64,000 nucleotides of DNA from Franconibacter helveticus LMG 23732. Its GTDB lineage: Bacteria > Pseudomonadota > Gammaproteobacteria > Enterobacterales > Enterobacteriaceae. The stretch covers positions 62,001-126,000 of the forward strand of contig NZ_AWFX01000011.1 of NCBI RefSeq assembly GCF_000463115.2, read 5' to 3'. Under the pieces are notes generated by a model. The model searched no databases. It worked only from the letters and a program-made list of their open reading frames with translations, and was not told where the DNA came from. Both the position numbers and the translations under genes were made by a program. Below, piece by piece: positions 16,213 to 25,143 of the stretch (position 1 is its first letter; the number at the start of each line of letters is the position of its first letter).

Positions 16213-17364
16213 TCAGTTTCTGTGGTCGTCCACGATGGACAATAAAAGCCGGAGGGTGCCGTAAAGCAGGCCGCAGACTAAAAACCAGCTTGCCAGCAGG
16301 AAGGGCGCATTGGGGAAACGCGATTCCTGCGGCAGCTGCGGCGAGCTGATCACCGAGAGGCTTTTTAACTTGCGCGCCGCTTCGACACGGGTCTTTTCAG
16401 TCGCCGTCAACGCCAGGCGATAGAGATCGGTGTCAAAGGCGACTTTTGATTTCAGCTCGTCAAAATCTGCCGCCATACGGTTGAGCTTGTCGCCTTCCGG
16501 GGCGGTAATGTTGCGCTGTTCTTTTTCAATTTGCGCTTCTACAGAGGTGAGCGCGTTCTTCGCGGTGACCACCTGTGGAGCATCTTCACGCAGGTAAGTC
16601 AGCAAATTGCGCAGTTCGGTTTCGAGCTTGATTTTCTGCTCGTTCAGATTGTTTACCAGCGTATTGGCCGCCAGCGCCGTCGCCTGCGGGTCCAGCACGT
16701 TGTTGCTGTTCTGGTAGGCGAGCAAAGCCCCTTTGCTGCGGTTTAGCCGCGCGCTCGCTCTGGCCAGCTCTTCCTCAGAAAAGCGTTGCTGGTCACGCGC
16801 GATGCGATGAGAGAGCTCGTTAATAAAACGTTCTGCTTCTTTAAGCGCCGCCTGGTTGAAACGCAGGGCGAACTCAGGGCTAAAACCCTGGGTTTGAATC
16901 GTTAACAGCCCATTTTTGTTATCAAAATCGATGGTGATGCGGTGGCGATAATACTCAAGGAAGGTTTCTGCTGTGGCATCACGTGAAAGGTGATAGAAAA
17001 AATCCAGGCCGCTTTCGCCAAACGCCTTTTTGAAATCAAGTTGTTTATCAAGAATGGCCAGCATATCCGGCGAATGAAGGTATTCTTTTAAATAAAGCGC
17101 ATCTTCCGCGGAGCTGGGGTTAGCGGCGCCCATCAACAAGCCGATATTCAGACTGCTGTTATCCAGATCGCTTGCCCGCTTTATCGCTACTTTGGATTCG
17201 CTTAAATAGCGCGGCTGACTAAAAATAACCAGATAAAGCATTAATAACGCCATGGGAATTAAAATGACGACCCGGCCGGTATAACGTTGCAAAACGGTAA
17301 AGGCCGCGGGTAAACCTTTTTTTACCAGGCCTGCTAATAAGACGGTCAGTTTTTTAATGCGCAT
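16213..17364 (-). CDS. kpsE: Capsule export inner-membrane adaptor KpsE
   Basis: This 383-aa protein matches E. coli KpsE (382 aa). It is a polysaccharide co-polymerase type 3 protein with one N-terminal membrane segment (about 30-50), a long periplasmic coiled-coil part rich in Ala, Glu and Arg, and a second membrane segment close to the C-terminus. The ESKVAIKRASDLD and PQLPQESRFPN blocks are conserved. It links the KpsMT transporter to KpsD. It is the first gene of the leftward kpsEDCS run. In E. coli kpsF precedes kpsE, but no kpsF is found here. The start ATG at 17364 gives a family-length product. Confidence 0.95.
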   Translation of the reverse strand: MRIKKLTVLLAGLVKKGLPAAFTVLQRYTGRVVILIPMALLMLYLVIFSQPRYLSESKVAIKRASDLDNSSLNIGLLMGAANPSSAEDALYLKEYLHSPDMLAILDKQLDFKKAFGESGLDFFYHLSRDATAETFLEYYRHRITIDFDNKNGLLTIQTQGFSPEFALRFNQAALKEAERFINELSHRIARDQQRFSEEELARASARLNRSKGALLAYQNSNNVLDPQATALAANTLVNNLNEQKIKLETELRNLLTYLREDAPQVVTAKNALTSVEAQIEKEQRNITAPEGDKLNRMAADFDELKSKVAFDTDLYRLALTATEKTRVEAARKLKSLSVISSPQLPQESRFPNAPFLLASWFLVCGLLYGTLRLLLSIVDDHRN

Positions 17365-17797
17365 ACGGCTAATATGACTCGATTGCGGTAATTTCAGAAA
17401 ATGCTTTGCTGATAGCTGATAAGCAGTGTCGTACGTTACGTGTTATTACCTGTCAGATTCAGAAACCTCATCAACCTTGATGAACGCCGCGGTCGGTGTA
17501 GTAAACCTCGCCATGACGCGGCTATCCCTGTTCTGTTCCTGTTATGGCTGCGCTGCAATATGAAGGGCGGGCAAGCACGCTTCTGAGCCCAGCGAGGAAT
17601 GCACGCAAACTATAATTGCCCGGCTATTATTAGTCGAGAGAGTAGGCGGAATGGAAAAGACAGGCCAGGATTATAAGTGTCCTATTTTGCTAGCCTGAGC
17701 ATTAAATATATTTACTTTATAAGAAACTGGTTTTTAGCTGCGTTTTTTGAAACAGAAGTTACCGAGGGTATAAAAAAGAATTATCGATTCGACATAA
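17365..17797 (-). promoter_or_regulatory. kpsE upstream region (region 1 promoter region)
   Basis: These 433 nt have no convincing gene. They should contain the promoter of kpsEDCS. On the minus strand a TATAAT at 17675-17670 is the best -10 candidate. It has no good -35 hexamer and would give a leader near 300 nt, comparable with the long leader of the E. coli region 1 promoter. AT-rich sequence at 17680-17800 and moderately GC sequence at 17400-17600 may mark an old insertion junction. No ops element is visible here. Confidence 0.35.
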
Positions 17798-17799
17798 CC

Positions 17800-17828
17800 A
17801 ATAAAATGGCCTTCGCAAGGAAGGCCAT
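17800..17828 (-). terminator. Intrinsic terminator of ettA
   Basis: On the minus strand, just after the ettA stop, ATGGCCTTC (17828-17820) and GAAGGCCAT (17814-17806) form a perfect 9-bp stem around CTTGC, followed by TTTTAT. It should end ettA transcription before it enters the kpsE upstream region. Confidence 0.85.
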
Positions 17829-17834
17829 GGGGTT

Positions 17835-19502
17835 TTATTTCGCGATGCGTTTGTACTTGATACGCTTCGGCTCCAGCGCTTCCGCTCCCAGCGTGCGTTT
17901 CTTATATTCTTCGTACTCAGTGAAGTTGCCTTCAAAGAACTCGACTTTACCTTCATCCTGATAATCCAAGATATGCGTGGCGATACGGTCGAGGAACCAG
18001 CGGTCGTGCGAAATAACCATCGCGCAGCCCGGGAACTCCAGCAGGGCGTTTTCCAGCGCGCGCAGGGTTTCGATATCCAGGTCGTTGGTCGGTTCGTCGA
18101 GCAGCAACATGTTGCCGCCCACCTGCAACAGCTTCGCCAGATGCAGACGACCGCGTTCGCCGCCGGAAAGCTCGCCGACGCGTTTGCCCTGGTCTACGCC
18201 TTTAAAGTTAAAGCGGCCTACGTAAGCGCGGCTTGGCATTTCAGTGTTGCCGATCTTCATGATGTCCAGCCCGCCGGAAACTTCTTCCCAGACGGTTTTG
18301 CTGTTGTCCATGGCGTCGCGGAACTGGTCAACGGAAGCAAGCTTAACGGTTTCGCCAAGGGTGATGGTGCCGCTGTCCGGCTGCTCCTGCCCGGACATCA
18401 TACGGAACAGCGTGGATTTACCCGCGCCGTTCGGGCCGATGATCCCGACAATCGCCCCTTTGGGCACTGAGAAGCTCAGATCGTCAATCAGCACGCGGTC
18501 GCCGTAAGACTTACGCAGATGGCTGACTTCAACGACTTTATCGCCCAGGCGTGGTCCCGGCGGAATAAAGAGTTCGTTGGTTTCGTTACGTTTCTGGTAT
18601 TCGGTGTTATTAAGCTCTTCAAAGCGCGCCAGACGGGCTTTGCCCTTAGACTGACGGCCTTTCGCGCCCTGGCGCACCCACTCCAGCTCTTTCTCGATCG
18701 ATTTACGACGAGCGGCTTCCTGAGACGCTTCCTGCGCCAGACGCTGATCTTTCTGCTCAAGCCAGGAAGAGTAGTTGCCTTCCCACGGAATGCCTTCGCC
18801 GCGGTCCAGTTCGAGGATCCAGCCCGCTACGTTGTCGAGGAAGTAACGGTCGTGGGTGATTGCCACGACAGTGCCTTCAAAGTCGTGCAGGAAGCGTTCC
18901 AGCCACGCCACGGATTCCGCATCCAGGTGGTTGGTCGGTTCGTCGAGCAGCAGCATGTCCGGTTTTTCCAGCAGCAGACGGCAGAGCGCCACGCGACGAC
19001 GCTCACCACCGGAAAGGGTGGCGACTTTGGCGTCCCAGTCCGGCAGACGCAGGGCATCCGCCGCACGCTCCAGCTGGACGTTCAGGTTGTGGCCGTCGTG
19101 AGCCTGGATAATCTCCTCAAGCTTGCCTTGTTCAGCCGCCAGCTTGTCGAAATCGGCATCCGGATCGGCATACAGCGCATAGACTTCATCCAGACGCTTC
19201 AGCGCGTCAACCACTTCCGCCACCGCTTCTTCGATGGATTCGCGAACGGTGTGTTCAGGGTTAAGCTGCGGTTCCTGCGGCAGGTAGCCGATTTTAATGC
19301 CCGGCTGCGGGCGCGCTTCCCCTTCGATATCTTTATCGATGCCGGCCATGATGCGCAGCAGGGTAGATTTACCGGCGCCGTTTAGGCCCAGCACGCCGAT
19401 TTTGGCGCCCGGGAAAAAGCTCAGAGAGATGTTCTTCAGAATATGTCGCTTCGGCGGTACGACTTTGCCGACGCGATGCATGGTATAAACGAATTGAGCC
19501 AC
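17835..19502 (-). CDS. ettA: Energy-dependent translational throttle protein EttA
   Basis: This 555-aa ABC-F protein has the E. coli EttA (YjjK) length. It has two ATPase modules, the first with GLNGAGKST at 39-47 and the second with GPNGAGKST. They are joined by the P-site-tRNA interaction linker, and an arm region lies inside the first module. LSGGER signatures are present in both modules and no membrane segments are seen. EttA binds the ribosomal E site and holds initiation complexes when ADP is high. The start is GTG at 19502, with an AGAGG-type site on the minus strand about 12 nt upstream. The product aligns with E. coli from residue 1 (MAQFVYTMHRVGK). Confidence 0.97.
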   Translation of the reverse strand: MAQFVYTMHRVGKVVPPKRHILKNISLSFFPGAKIGVLGLNGAGKSTLLRIMAGIDKDIEGEARPQPGIKIGYLPQEPQLNPEHTVRESIEEAVAEVVDALKRLDEVYALYADPDADFDKLAAEQGKLEEIIQAHDGHNLNVQLERAADALRLPDWDAKVATLSGGERRRVALCRLLLEKPDMLLLDEPTNHLDAESVAWLERFLHDFEGTVVAITHDRYFLDNVAGWILELDRGEGIPWEGNYSSWLEQKDQRLAQEASQEAARRKSIEKELEWVRQGAKGRQSKGKARLARFEELNNTEYQKRNETNELFIPPGPRLGDKVVEVSHLRKSYGDRVLIDDLSFSVPKGAIVGIIGPNGAGKSTLFRMMSGQEQPDSGTITLGETVKLASVDQFRDAMDNSKTVWEEVSGGLDIMKIGNTEMPSRAYVGRFNFKGVDQGKRVGELSGGERGRLHLAKLLQVGGNMLLLDEPTNDLDIETLRALENALLEFPGCAMVISHDRWFLDRIATHILDYQDEGKVEFFEGNFTEYEEYKKRTLGAEALEPKRIKYKRIAK

Positions 19503-19727
19503 GTTGCGACTTCGCCTCTTTTATCGTGATAAAGGTGTTTCCCAACTGCGCAGTGTAGCCTTTTTCCTTTGCTAATCCCAGCCAACAAGGGTGGGGAGAG
19601 GCCGGAGCGTGAGGTGGGTAAAAAACTGTCTGTAACGTGGCGCAACCGCACCGCCCTGGTTAGCATGAAGGAATAGCTAATTAAAGCGGCACGATGCTGC
19701 GATGTCATTTCACTGTGAGGAGTTGTT

Positions 19728-21662
19728 GTGGGGAAAGCCAAACAGGTTGCCTGGCGGCTGTTAACGGCAGGGGTGTGCCTGCTCTCGCTAAGCCAGGCCG
19801 CACGCGCTGATTCGCTGGATGAGCAGCGCAGCCGTTACGCGCAAATCAAACAAGCGTGGGATAACCGCCAGATGGATGTGGTGCAGCAGCTAATGCCCAC
19901 GCTGCAAACTTATCCGCTTTATCCTTATTTGCAATATCGTCAGCTCAGCGACGATCTCATGAATCAGCCTTCGCTGACCGTAAGCCAGTTTATTCAGGCT
20001 AACCCAACGCTGCCGCCTTCCCGCACGCTAAAATCGCGCTTTGTAAATGAGCTGGCGCGACGCGAAGACTGGCGCGGCCTGCTGGCGTTTAGTCCCGAGC
20101 CGCCGGGCAGCACCGAGGCAAAATGCAATTACTACTATGCGAAATGGAACGCTGGCGATGCGCAGGCGGCATGGGAAGGCGCCAAAAACCTCTGGCTGAC
20201 CGGTAAAAATTTACCGGGCGCCTGTGACCGTCTCTTCTCCGCGTGGCGCAGTTCCGGCACGCAGGATCCGCTGGCTTATCTGGAGCGCATCCGGCTGGCG
20301 ATGAAAGCGGGCAATACACGGCTTGTCAACACGCTGGCGACGCAGCTGCCTGCGGATTATCAGACGATTTCCAGCGCGCTGGTTAGCCTTGCTAATGACC
20401 CTGACAGCGTAATGACCTTTGCCCGAAGCGTAGGCGCCACCGATTTTACCCGCCAGATGGCGGCGGTGGCGTTTGCAAGCGTAGCCCGTCAGGATGCGGA
20501 AAACGCACGGTTAATGATCCCTTCGCTGGTACAGGCGCAGCAGCTCAATGAAGAGCAAACGCAGGAGCTGAAAGAGATTGTGGCGTGGCGCCTGATGGGC
20601 AACGACATCACCAGCGAGCAGGCGCGCTGGCGCGATGATGTGATTATGCGTTCGCAATCCACCTCGCTTATTGAACGTCGTATTCGCATCGCGCTTGGCG
20701 CGGGTGACCGCAATGGCCTGAATACCTGGCTTGCGCGCCTGCCGATGGAAGCGAAAGAGAAAGACGAATGGCGCTACTGGCAGGCGGATTTGCTGATGGA
20801 GCGCGGGCGCGATGAAGAAGCGAAAACTATTTTGCATTCGCTAATGCAGCAGCGCGGCTTCTACCCGATGGCGGCGGCGCAGCGGCTGAATGAAGATTAC
20901 CCGCTGCGCGTTGATAAAGCGCCAGCGGTCAACGCAGCGCTTTTTCAGGGGCCGGAGATGGCCCGCGTGCGCGAGCTGATGTACTGGAACATGGACAATA
21001 CCGCGCGCAGCGAATGGGCGAACCTGATCACCAGCCGTCCGAAACAGGAACAAGCGGCGCTGGCGCGTTACGCCTTTGACCAACGCTGGTGGGATCTCAG
21101 CGTGCAGGCCACTATCGCGGGCAAACTATGGGACCAGCTGGAAGAGCGTTTCCCGCTGGCGTACAAAGATCTTTTTGAACGCTACGTCAGCGGTAAATCG
21201 GTTACCACAAGCTATGCGATGGCGATAGCGCGTCAGGAGAGCGCCTGGAACCCGAAAGTCCGCTCGCCGGTAGGGGCTTCGGGATTAATGCAAATTATGC
21301 CCGGCACGGCGACCCACACGGTGAAGATGTTTAACATTCCGGGGTACAGCAGCGTAAGCCAGTTGCTTGACCCGGAAACCAACATCAACATCGGCACCAG
21401 CTATTTGCAGTACGTCTACGAACAATTCGGCAACAACCGTATTCTGACGTCCGCAGGGTATAACGCCGGTCCCGGGCGCGTACGCACCTGGCTTGGCAAC
21501 AGCGCGGCGCGTATCGACGCGGTAGCGTTTGTTGAAAGCATACCGTTCTCGGAAACGCGAGGTTACGTGAAAAACGTGCTGGCATACGATGCTTATTACC
21601 GCTATTTCATGGGGGATAAACCGGTGCTGATGACCGACGCGGAGTGGCAGCGTCGTTACTGA
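19728..21662 (+). CDS. slt: Soluble lytic murein transglycosylase Slt70
   Basis: This 644-aa protein is one residue shorter than E. coli Slt. It has a signal peptide ending ARA (about residues 1-27), a long alpha-helical superhelical U/L domain, and a C-terminal lysozyme-like catalytic domain with ARQESAWNP. E504 of the precursor corresponds to the catalytic Glu478 of mature E. coli Slt; it is followed by GLMQIMPGTA and YNAGPGR. It cleaves peptidoglycan glycan strands to 1,6-anhydromuropeptides in the periplasm. The start is GTG at 19728 with GTGAGGAG upstream. trpR follows, and the trpR promoter overlaps the 3' end. Confidence 0.97.
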   Translation: MGKAKQVAWRLLTAGVCLLSLSQAARADSLDEQRSRYAQIKQAWDNRQMDVVQQLMPTLQTYPLYPYLQYRQLSDDLMNQPSLTVSQFIQANPTLPPSRTLKSRFVNELARREDWRGLLAFSPEPPGSTEAKCNYYYAKWNAGDAQAAWEGAKNLWLTGKNLPGACDRLFSAWRSSGTQDPLAYLERIRLAMKAGNTRLVNTLATQLPADYQTISSALVSLANDPDSVMTFARSVGATDFTRQMAAVAFASVARQDAENARLMIPSLVQAQQLNEEQTQELKEIVAWRLMGNDITSEQARWRDDVIMRSQSTSLIERRIRIALGAGDRNGLNTWLARLPMEAKEKDEWRYWQADLLMERGRDEEAKTILHSLMQQRGFYPMAAAQRLNEDYPLRVDKAPAVNAALFQGPEMARVRELMYWNMDNTARSEWANLITSRPKQEQAALARYAFDQRWWDLSVQATIAGKLWDQLEERFPLAYKDLFERYVSGKSVTTSYAMAIARQESAWNPKVRSPVGASGLMQIMPGTATHTVKMFNIPGYSSVSQLLDPETNINIGTSYLQYVYEQFGNNRILTSAGYNAGPGRVRTWLGNSAARIDAVAFVESIPFSETRGYVKNVLAYDAYYRYFMGDKPVLMTDAEWQRRY

Positions 21663-21705
21663 TTCGCCCGCTTTGTGCTATGCTGCCGTACTAGTTAAAT
21701 AGTAT
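21656..21705 (+). promoter_or_regulatory. trpR promoter with Trp operator
   Basis: A TATGCT -10 lies at 21679-21684, with a weak -35 (TTACTG) at 21656-21661 after 17 bp. Positions 21688-21705 read GTACTAGTTAAATAGTAT, close to the near-palindromic trp operator centred on CTAGTTAACTAG. It is placed over the start site, 11 nt before the trpR ATG, so tryptophan-bound TrpR should repress its own gene as in E. coli. Confidence 0.85.
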
Positions 21706-21716
21706 GGCAGCCTATC

Positions 21717-22046
21717 ATGACTCAGCATTCTACCTATTCCGCGGCGCATGCCGAACAGAGCAACCAGGAGTGGCTTCGCTTCGTCGAGTTGCTGAAGCAG
21801 TCTTTTGACGAACAGCTGCATCTTCCCCTTTTAACGCTTTTACTCACGCCGGATGAGCGCGCGGCGCTTGGCACGCGGGTGCGAATTATCGAAGAGCTGT
21901 TGCGCGGAGAGATGAGCCAGCGCGAGCTTAAAAGCGAGCTGGGCGCCGGTATTGCGACAATCACGCGCGGCTCCAACAGCCTGAAAGCGGCGCCGCCGGA
22001 GCTGCGCGCCTGGCTTGAACAAGAGCTGTTGAGCAGTCAGCGGTAA
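21717..22046 (+). CDS. trpR: Trp operon repressor TrpR
   Basis: This 109-aa protein (108 in E. coli) has the TrpR helical fold and the helix-turn-helix region [25 protein letters not shown] in its second half. It binds operators of trp, aroH, mtr and its own gene when loaded with tryptophan. The N-terminal ~15 residues differ from E. coli, while the dimer core [15 protein letters not shown] is conserved. The 3' end overlaps the convergent yjjX stop by 10 nt. Confidence 0.97.
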   Translation: MTQHSTYSAAHAEQSNQEWLRFVELLKQSFDEQLHLPLLTLLLTPDERAALGTRVRIIEELLRGEMSQRELKSELGAGIATITRGSNSLKAAPPELRAWLEQELLSSQR

Positions 22047-22552
22047 ATCGCGTTGTGAAAGGGGCTGAGCGCGAGGACCACCGCCTGGTGGTAAACGCTG
22101 CTACGGGTCAGTTTACCGGCGGTGAAAATGCCGATTGCGCCTTCCTTACGACCCACTTCATCAATGCCGGTCCAGGCGGACATAACTGGCCCCAGCGCTT
22201 CGCCAGCGCGCACTTTTTCCAGGATCACGGCAGGCAGGGGAAGGGTGGCGGAGCGTGCTTCGCCGCGCTGTTCAGCGTTTTCGATAACCACCCAACTGAA
22301 GGTGCTGTCATCATCGATCCCCGCTTCAATAGCCACCCAAAAATCGGCCTGCGGTTGCGCCTGGCGCGCATTAACGACGCGCTGACGCGCGCCGGCGCGG
22401 GTTTCTGCGCTGCCGAAGGGCTGTTCCGGAACGCCGCTCTCGACGTCGACAGAGACTATATGGCAGGATGCCTCGCCAAAAATCTCGCTAAATGCCCGCA
22501 GAATAGCCTGAATTTTGGCTGGGTTGGTTGTTGCGCAGACAACTTCGTACAT
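22037..22552 (-). CDS. yjjX: Inosine/xanthosine triphosphatase YjjX
   Basis: This 171-aa protein is close to E. coli YjjX (170-171 aa) across its length: [14 protein letters not shown] near the start, then GVPEQPFG and VAIEAGID. The family removes ITP and XTP from the nucleotide pool and has been linked to ribosome association under oxidative stress. I chose ATG at 22552. A TTG two codons upstream (22558) is possible, but the family core begins directly after the ATG. The gene converges with trpR (10-nt overlap) and diverges from gpmB. Confidence 0.94.
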   Translation of the reverse strand: MYEVVCATTNPAKIQAILRAFSEIFGEASCHIVSVDVESGVPEQPFGSAETRAGARQRVVNARQAQPQADFWVAIEAGIDDDSTFSWVVIENAEQRGEARSATLPLPAVILEKVRAGEALGPVMSAWTGIDEVGRKEGAIGIFTAGKLTRSSVYHQAVVLALSPFHNAIYR

Positions 22553-22606
22553 AATCAACTAACACTCTGACGAATAAATTTCGAAGCAGTATAACGGATA
22601 AAAAGC

Positions 22607-23254
22607 ATGTTACAGGTATACCTTGTTCGCCACGGTGAAACGCAGTGGAACGCCGAACGCCGTATTCAGGGGCAGTCTGACAGTCAACTTACCGATAAAG
22701 GCGAGCGCCAGGCATGGCAGGTGGGGGAGCGGGCAAAAACGCTCGGCATTACCCACATTATCGCAAGCGATTTGGGCCGTACGCGGCGCACCGCGGAAAT
22801 TATCGCTGAGGCCTGCGGCTGCGATGTGCAACTTGACCCGCGTCTTCGCGAACTGGATATGGGCGTACTGGAAAGACGGCATATCGAGTCGCTCACCGAA
22901 GAAGAAGAAGGCTGGCGCCGACAGCTTGTTAACGGCACGCCGGATGGTCGTATTCCCGACGGCGAGTCGATGCAGGAGATGAGCGAAAGAATGCACGCGG
23001 CGCTGAACGCTTGCCTGGATCTGCCGCCGGGGAGCCGCCCGCTGCTGGTGAGTCACGGTATGGCGCTGGGCTGTCTGGTCAGTACGATACTGGGGCTGCC
23101 GGCTTATGCCGAGCGGCGATTACGCCTGCGCAACTGCTCTATTTCCCGTGTGGATTATCAGCAAAGCCCGTGGCTTGCTTCTGGCTGGGTGGTTGAGACG
23201 GCGGGCGACGTCTCGCATCTGGACGCGCCCGCGCTGGATGAGTTGCAGCGTTAA
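22607..23254 (+). CDS. gpmB: Histidine phosphatase family protein GpmB (YtjC)
   Basis: This 215-aa protein has the same length as E. coli GpmB. The phosphohistidine motif LVRHGETQWN is at 6-15, and the second catalytic histidine is in LLVSHGMALG. It is annotated as a phosphoglycerate mutase homologue, but work on E. coli suggests phosphatase activity rather than mutase. The stop codon shares TTAA (23251-23254) with the opposing rob stop. Confidence 0.95.
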   Translation: MLQVYLVRHGETQWNAERRIQGQSDSQLTDKGERQAWQVGERAKTLGITHIIASDLGRTRRTAEIIAEACGCDVQLDPRLRELDMGVLERRHIESLTEEEEGWRRQLVNGTPDGRIPDGESMQEMSERMHAALNACLDLPPGSRPLLVSHGMALGCLVSTILGLPAYAERRLRLRNCSISRVDYQQSPWLASGWVVETAGDVSHLDAPALDELQR

Positions 23255-24120
23255 CGGCGCAGCGGAATCAAATATTCGCAGCGCAGATAAACGGGACGCT
23301 GGTCAGAGCGCTTTTCGCTTGCCGGGAAGTAGCGCTCAATATCCAGACCTTTACGGCGCGTCAGGCCCAGGGCGGGCATGCAGGTGCCGTAAACGGTCAG
23401 GATGAATTCCTGTAGGCCGCTACCCGGGCCTTCATAGGTAAACTGCACATAATCGCCGCCCTCAAGCATGACCGGACGCGCATTCTGGATACAGCCATCT
23501 GCCAGTTCCGGCGAAAGCGCGGTGGTGTAAAAGACCTCCTGCTCGTCATCCTTTTCATAACTGGGGCGGGTTTCGTTCAGGCCGTACAGCTCTGGCGGCA
23601 GTGTCGGGCAATTGGCAAGAAACTGCGTCCAGAACTGCACGCGCATCTCGTGGCGGAAATCAGAGATCTCTTCCAGCGAACAGGTGTAGTTTTGCGTTAA
23701 TCCCACCAGCGGCGTTGGCGCAAGCGTGACAAATTTATGCTGCGGCGGCGTAAAATCCCCCAGCCTGATAGGCGGACAAATGCCAGAGGCGTTCCAGTCT
23801 GCCGCGCGACGGTAAAGCGCGGGCGTCAGGGAAAACTGCTTTTTAAAGGCGCGCGTGAAAGTTTGTTGTGAATCGAAACGATATTGCAGCGCGATATCCA
23901 GGATAGGACGAGCGGTCAGACGCAAAGCGACAGCCGATTTTGAAAGTCGACGCGCGCGAATATAGGCGCCAATCGCCTGACCCGTTACTTCTTTAAACAT
24001 CCGTTGTAAATGCCACTTGGAATAGCCTGCTTTGGCCGCCACATTATCCAAAGAAAGGGGCTGATCCAAATGGCCTTCCAGCCAGGTTAGCAGATCGCGA
24101 ATGATCACAGCCTGATCCAT
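23251..24120 (-). CDS. rob: Right origin-binding protein Rob (AraC/XylS family)
   Basis: This 289-aa protein has the E. coli Rob length. The N-terminal ~110 residues are the MarA/SoxS/Rob double HTH (KWHLQRMFKEVTG and SQQTFTRAFKKQF). The C-terminal part is a GyrI-like ligand domain, with HKFVTL and RKGLDIERYFP. Rob activates the mar/sox/rob regulon (acrAB, micF, inaA), with bile salts or dipyridyl as effectors, and also binds oriC. It is convergent with gpmB and divergent from creA. Confidence 0.97.
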   Translation of the reverse strand: MDQAVIIRDLLTWLEGHLDQPLSLDNVAAKAGYSKWHLQRMFKEVTGQAIGAYIRARRLSKSAVALRLTARPILDIALQYRFDSQQTFTRAFKKQFSLTPALYRRAADWNASGICPPIRLGDFTPPQHKFVTLAPTPLVGLTQNYTCSLEEISDFRHEMRVQFWTQFLANCPTLPPELYGLNETRPSYEKDDEQEVFYTTALSPELADGCIQNARPVMLEGGDYVQFTYEGPGSGLQEFILTVYGTCMPALGLTRRKGLDIERYFPASEKRSDQRPVYLRCEYLIPLRR

Positions 24121-24328
24121 AGTTAATCCTCATCCTGAATGCGAGTGCCTTCAATTAAGGTAGCGAATAGTAGCATTTTTTGTTCTTTTAGCATTGCGTG
24201 TTTTTCTTAGCGAGACGTGCGTATCAGGATACATTTTGCTTTTGAAGCTTATAAACCGCTGATAGTTTTGGTTTTCCTGAGAAACTAGCAAATAGTCACC
24301 TCGATCAATTTTTAAATATGGTAACAAT

Positions 24329-24808
24329 ATGAAATGTAAGGTCTTAGTAGCGTCAGCTCTGCTTTTTGCTTTTGCCGGCGGCGTGCATGCCGAGGAGATT
24401 GGATCAGTTGACACCGTCTTCAAGATTTTTGGGCCAGACCATAAAATTGTGGTGGAAGCTTTTGACGATCCGGATGTAAAAAATGTCACCTGCTACCTGA
24501 GCCGGGCCAAAACAGGCGGAATTAAAGGCGGCCTTGGGCTTGCGGAAGACACCTCAGATGCTGCGATTTCCTGTCAGCAAGTAGGGCCGATTGAGCTGAG
24601 CGAGAAGATCAAGGCCGCTAAAGGCAAAGGCATTGTGGTGTTTCAGAAACGTACCTCGCTTATCTTCAAAAAATTGCAGGTGGTGCGTTTTTATGATGAA
24701 AAGCGCAACACGCTTGCCTATCTGGCTTACTCCGACAAAGTGGTGGAAGGCTCGCCAAAAAATGCGCTAAGCGCAGTGCCAATTATGCCGTGGGCGCAGA
24801 CCCGATAA
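24329..24808 (+). CDS. creA: CreA family periplasmic protein
   Basis: This 159-aa protein has a signal peptide ending in GVHA before [10 protein letters not shown]. The conserved CreA core includes [35 protein letters not shown] and a C-terminal VPIMPW. Its function is unknown. In E. coli it is the first gene of creABCD. Here only a creB fragment follows, 16 nt downstream, so creA has outlived its two-component partners. Confidence 0.95.
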   Translation: MKCKVLVASALLFAFAGGVHAEEIGSVDTVFKIFGPDHKIVVEAFDDPDVKNVTCYLSRAKTGGIKGGLGLAEDTSDAAISCQQVGPIELSEKIKAAKGKGIVVFQKRTSLIFKKLQVVRFYDEKRNTLAYLAYSDKVVEGSPKNALSAVPIMPWAQTR

Positions 24809-24824
24809 TTCACAGGGCTTAAGG

Positions 24825-25079
24825 ATGAATCAGACAACCGTCTGGCTGGTGGAGGATGAAACCAGCATTAGCGAAGCGCTGGCTTATGTCATGCAGCTCG
24901 AAGGGTTTACAGTACGCGCGTTTGAGCGTGGATTGCCCGTGTTGACTGCCGCCCGGCAAGCGCTTCCTGATGTGATCGTGCTGGACGTCGGCCTGCCGGA
25001 TATCAGCGGTTTTGAGCAACAACGGCTTAGCCTGACGCGCAGGAAGATCGCTTTCGGCTCTGGAAATAATAAATCGTGA
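24825..25079 (+). pseudogene. creB: creB remnant: truncated CreB receiver domain (creC and creD deleted)
   Basis: The 84-codon frame opens like CreB (VWLVEDE, then IVLDVGLPDISGFE) with acidic residues E10, D11 and the phosphoacceptor D54. After residue 64 it departs into unrelated sequence and stops, close to the arcA terminator. E. coli CreB is about 229 aa, with the rest of the receiver (conserved Thr and Lys) and an OmpR-type DNA-binding domain, all missing here. creC and creD, which normally lie between creB and arcA, are gone, so a single deletion of about 3.5 kb is the simplest account. It is very unlikely to act as a response regulator. Confidence 0.88.
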
Positions 25080-25091
25080 ACGTGAGGCAAT

Positions 25092-25120
25092 AAAAATGGG
25101 CGGATTATCCGCCCATTTTT
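25092..25120. terminator. Bidirectional intrinsic terminator between the creB remnant and arcA
   Basis: ATGGGCGGA (25096-25104) and TCCGCCCAT (25108-25116) form a perfect stem around TTA. It is flanked by an A-run on the left and a T-run on the right, so it can end transcription from either strand. Confidence 0.9.
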
Positions 25121-25143
25121 ACGTTATTGCGTTAGCCTGCCGG

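Noticed and set aside
17677-17961. Open frame opposite the ettA 3' end
   Set aside because: It runs through the ettA terminator and coding end, with no ribosome-binding site or family match.
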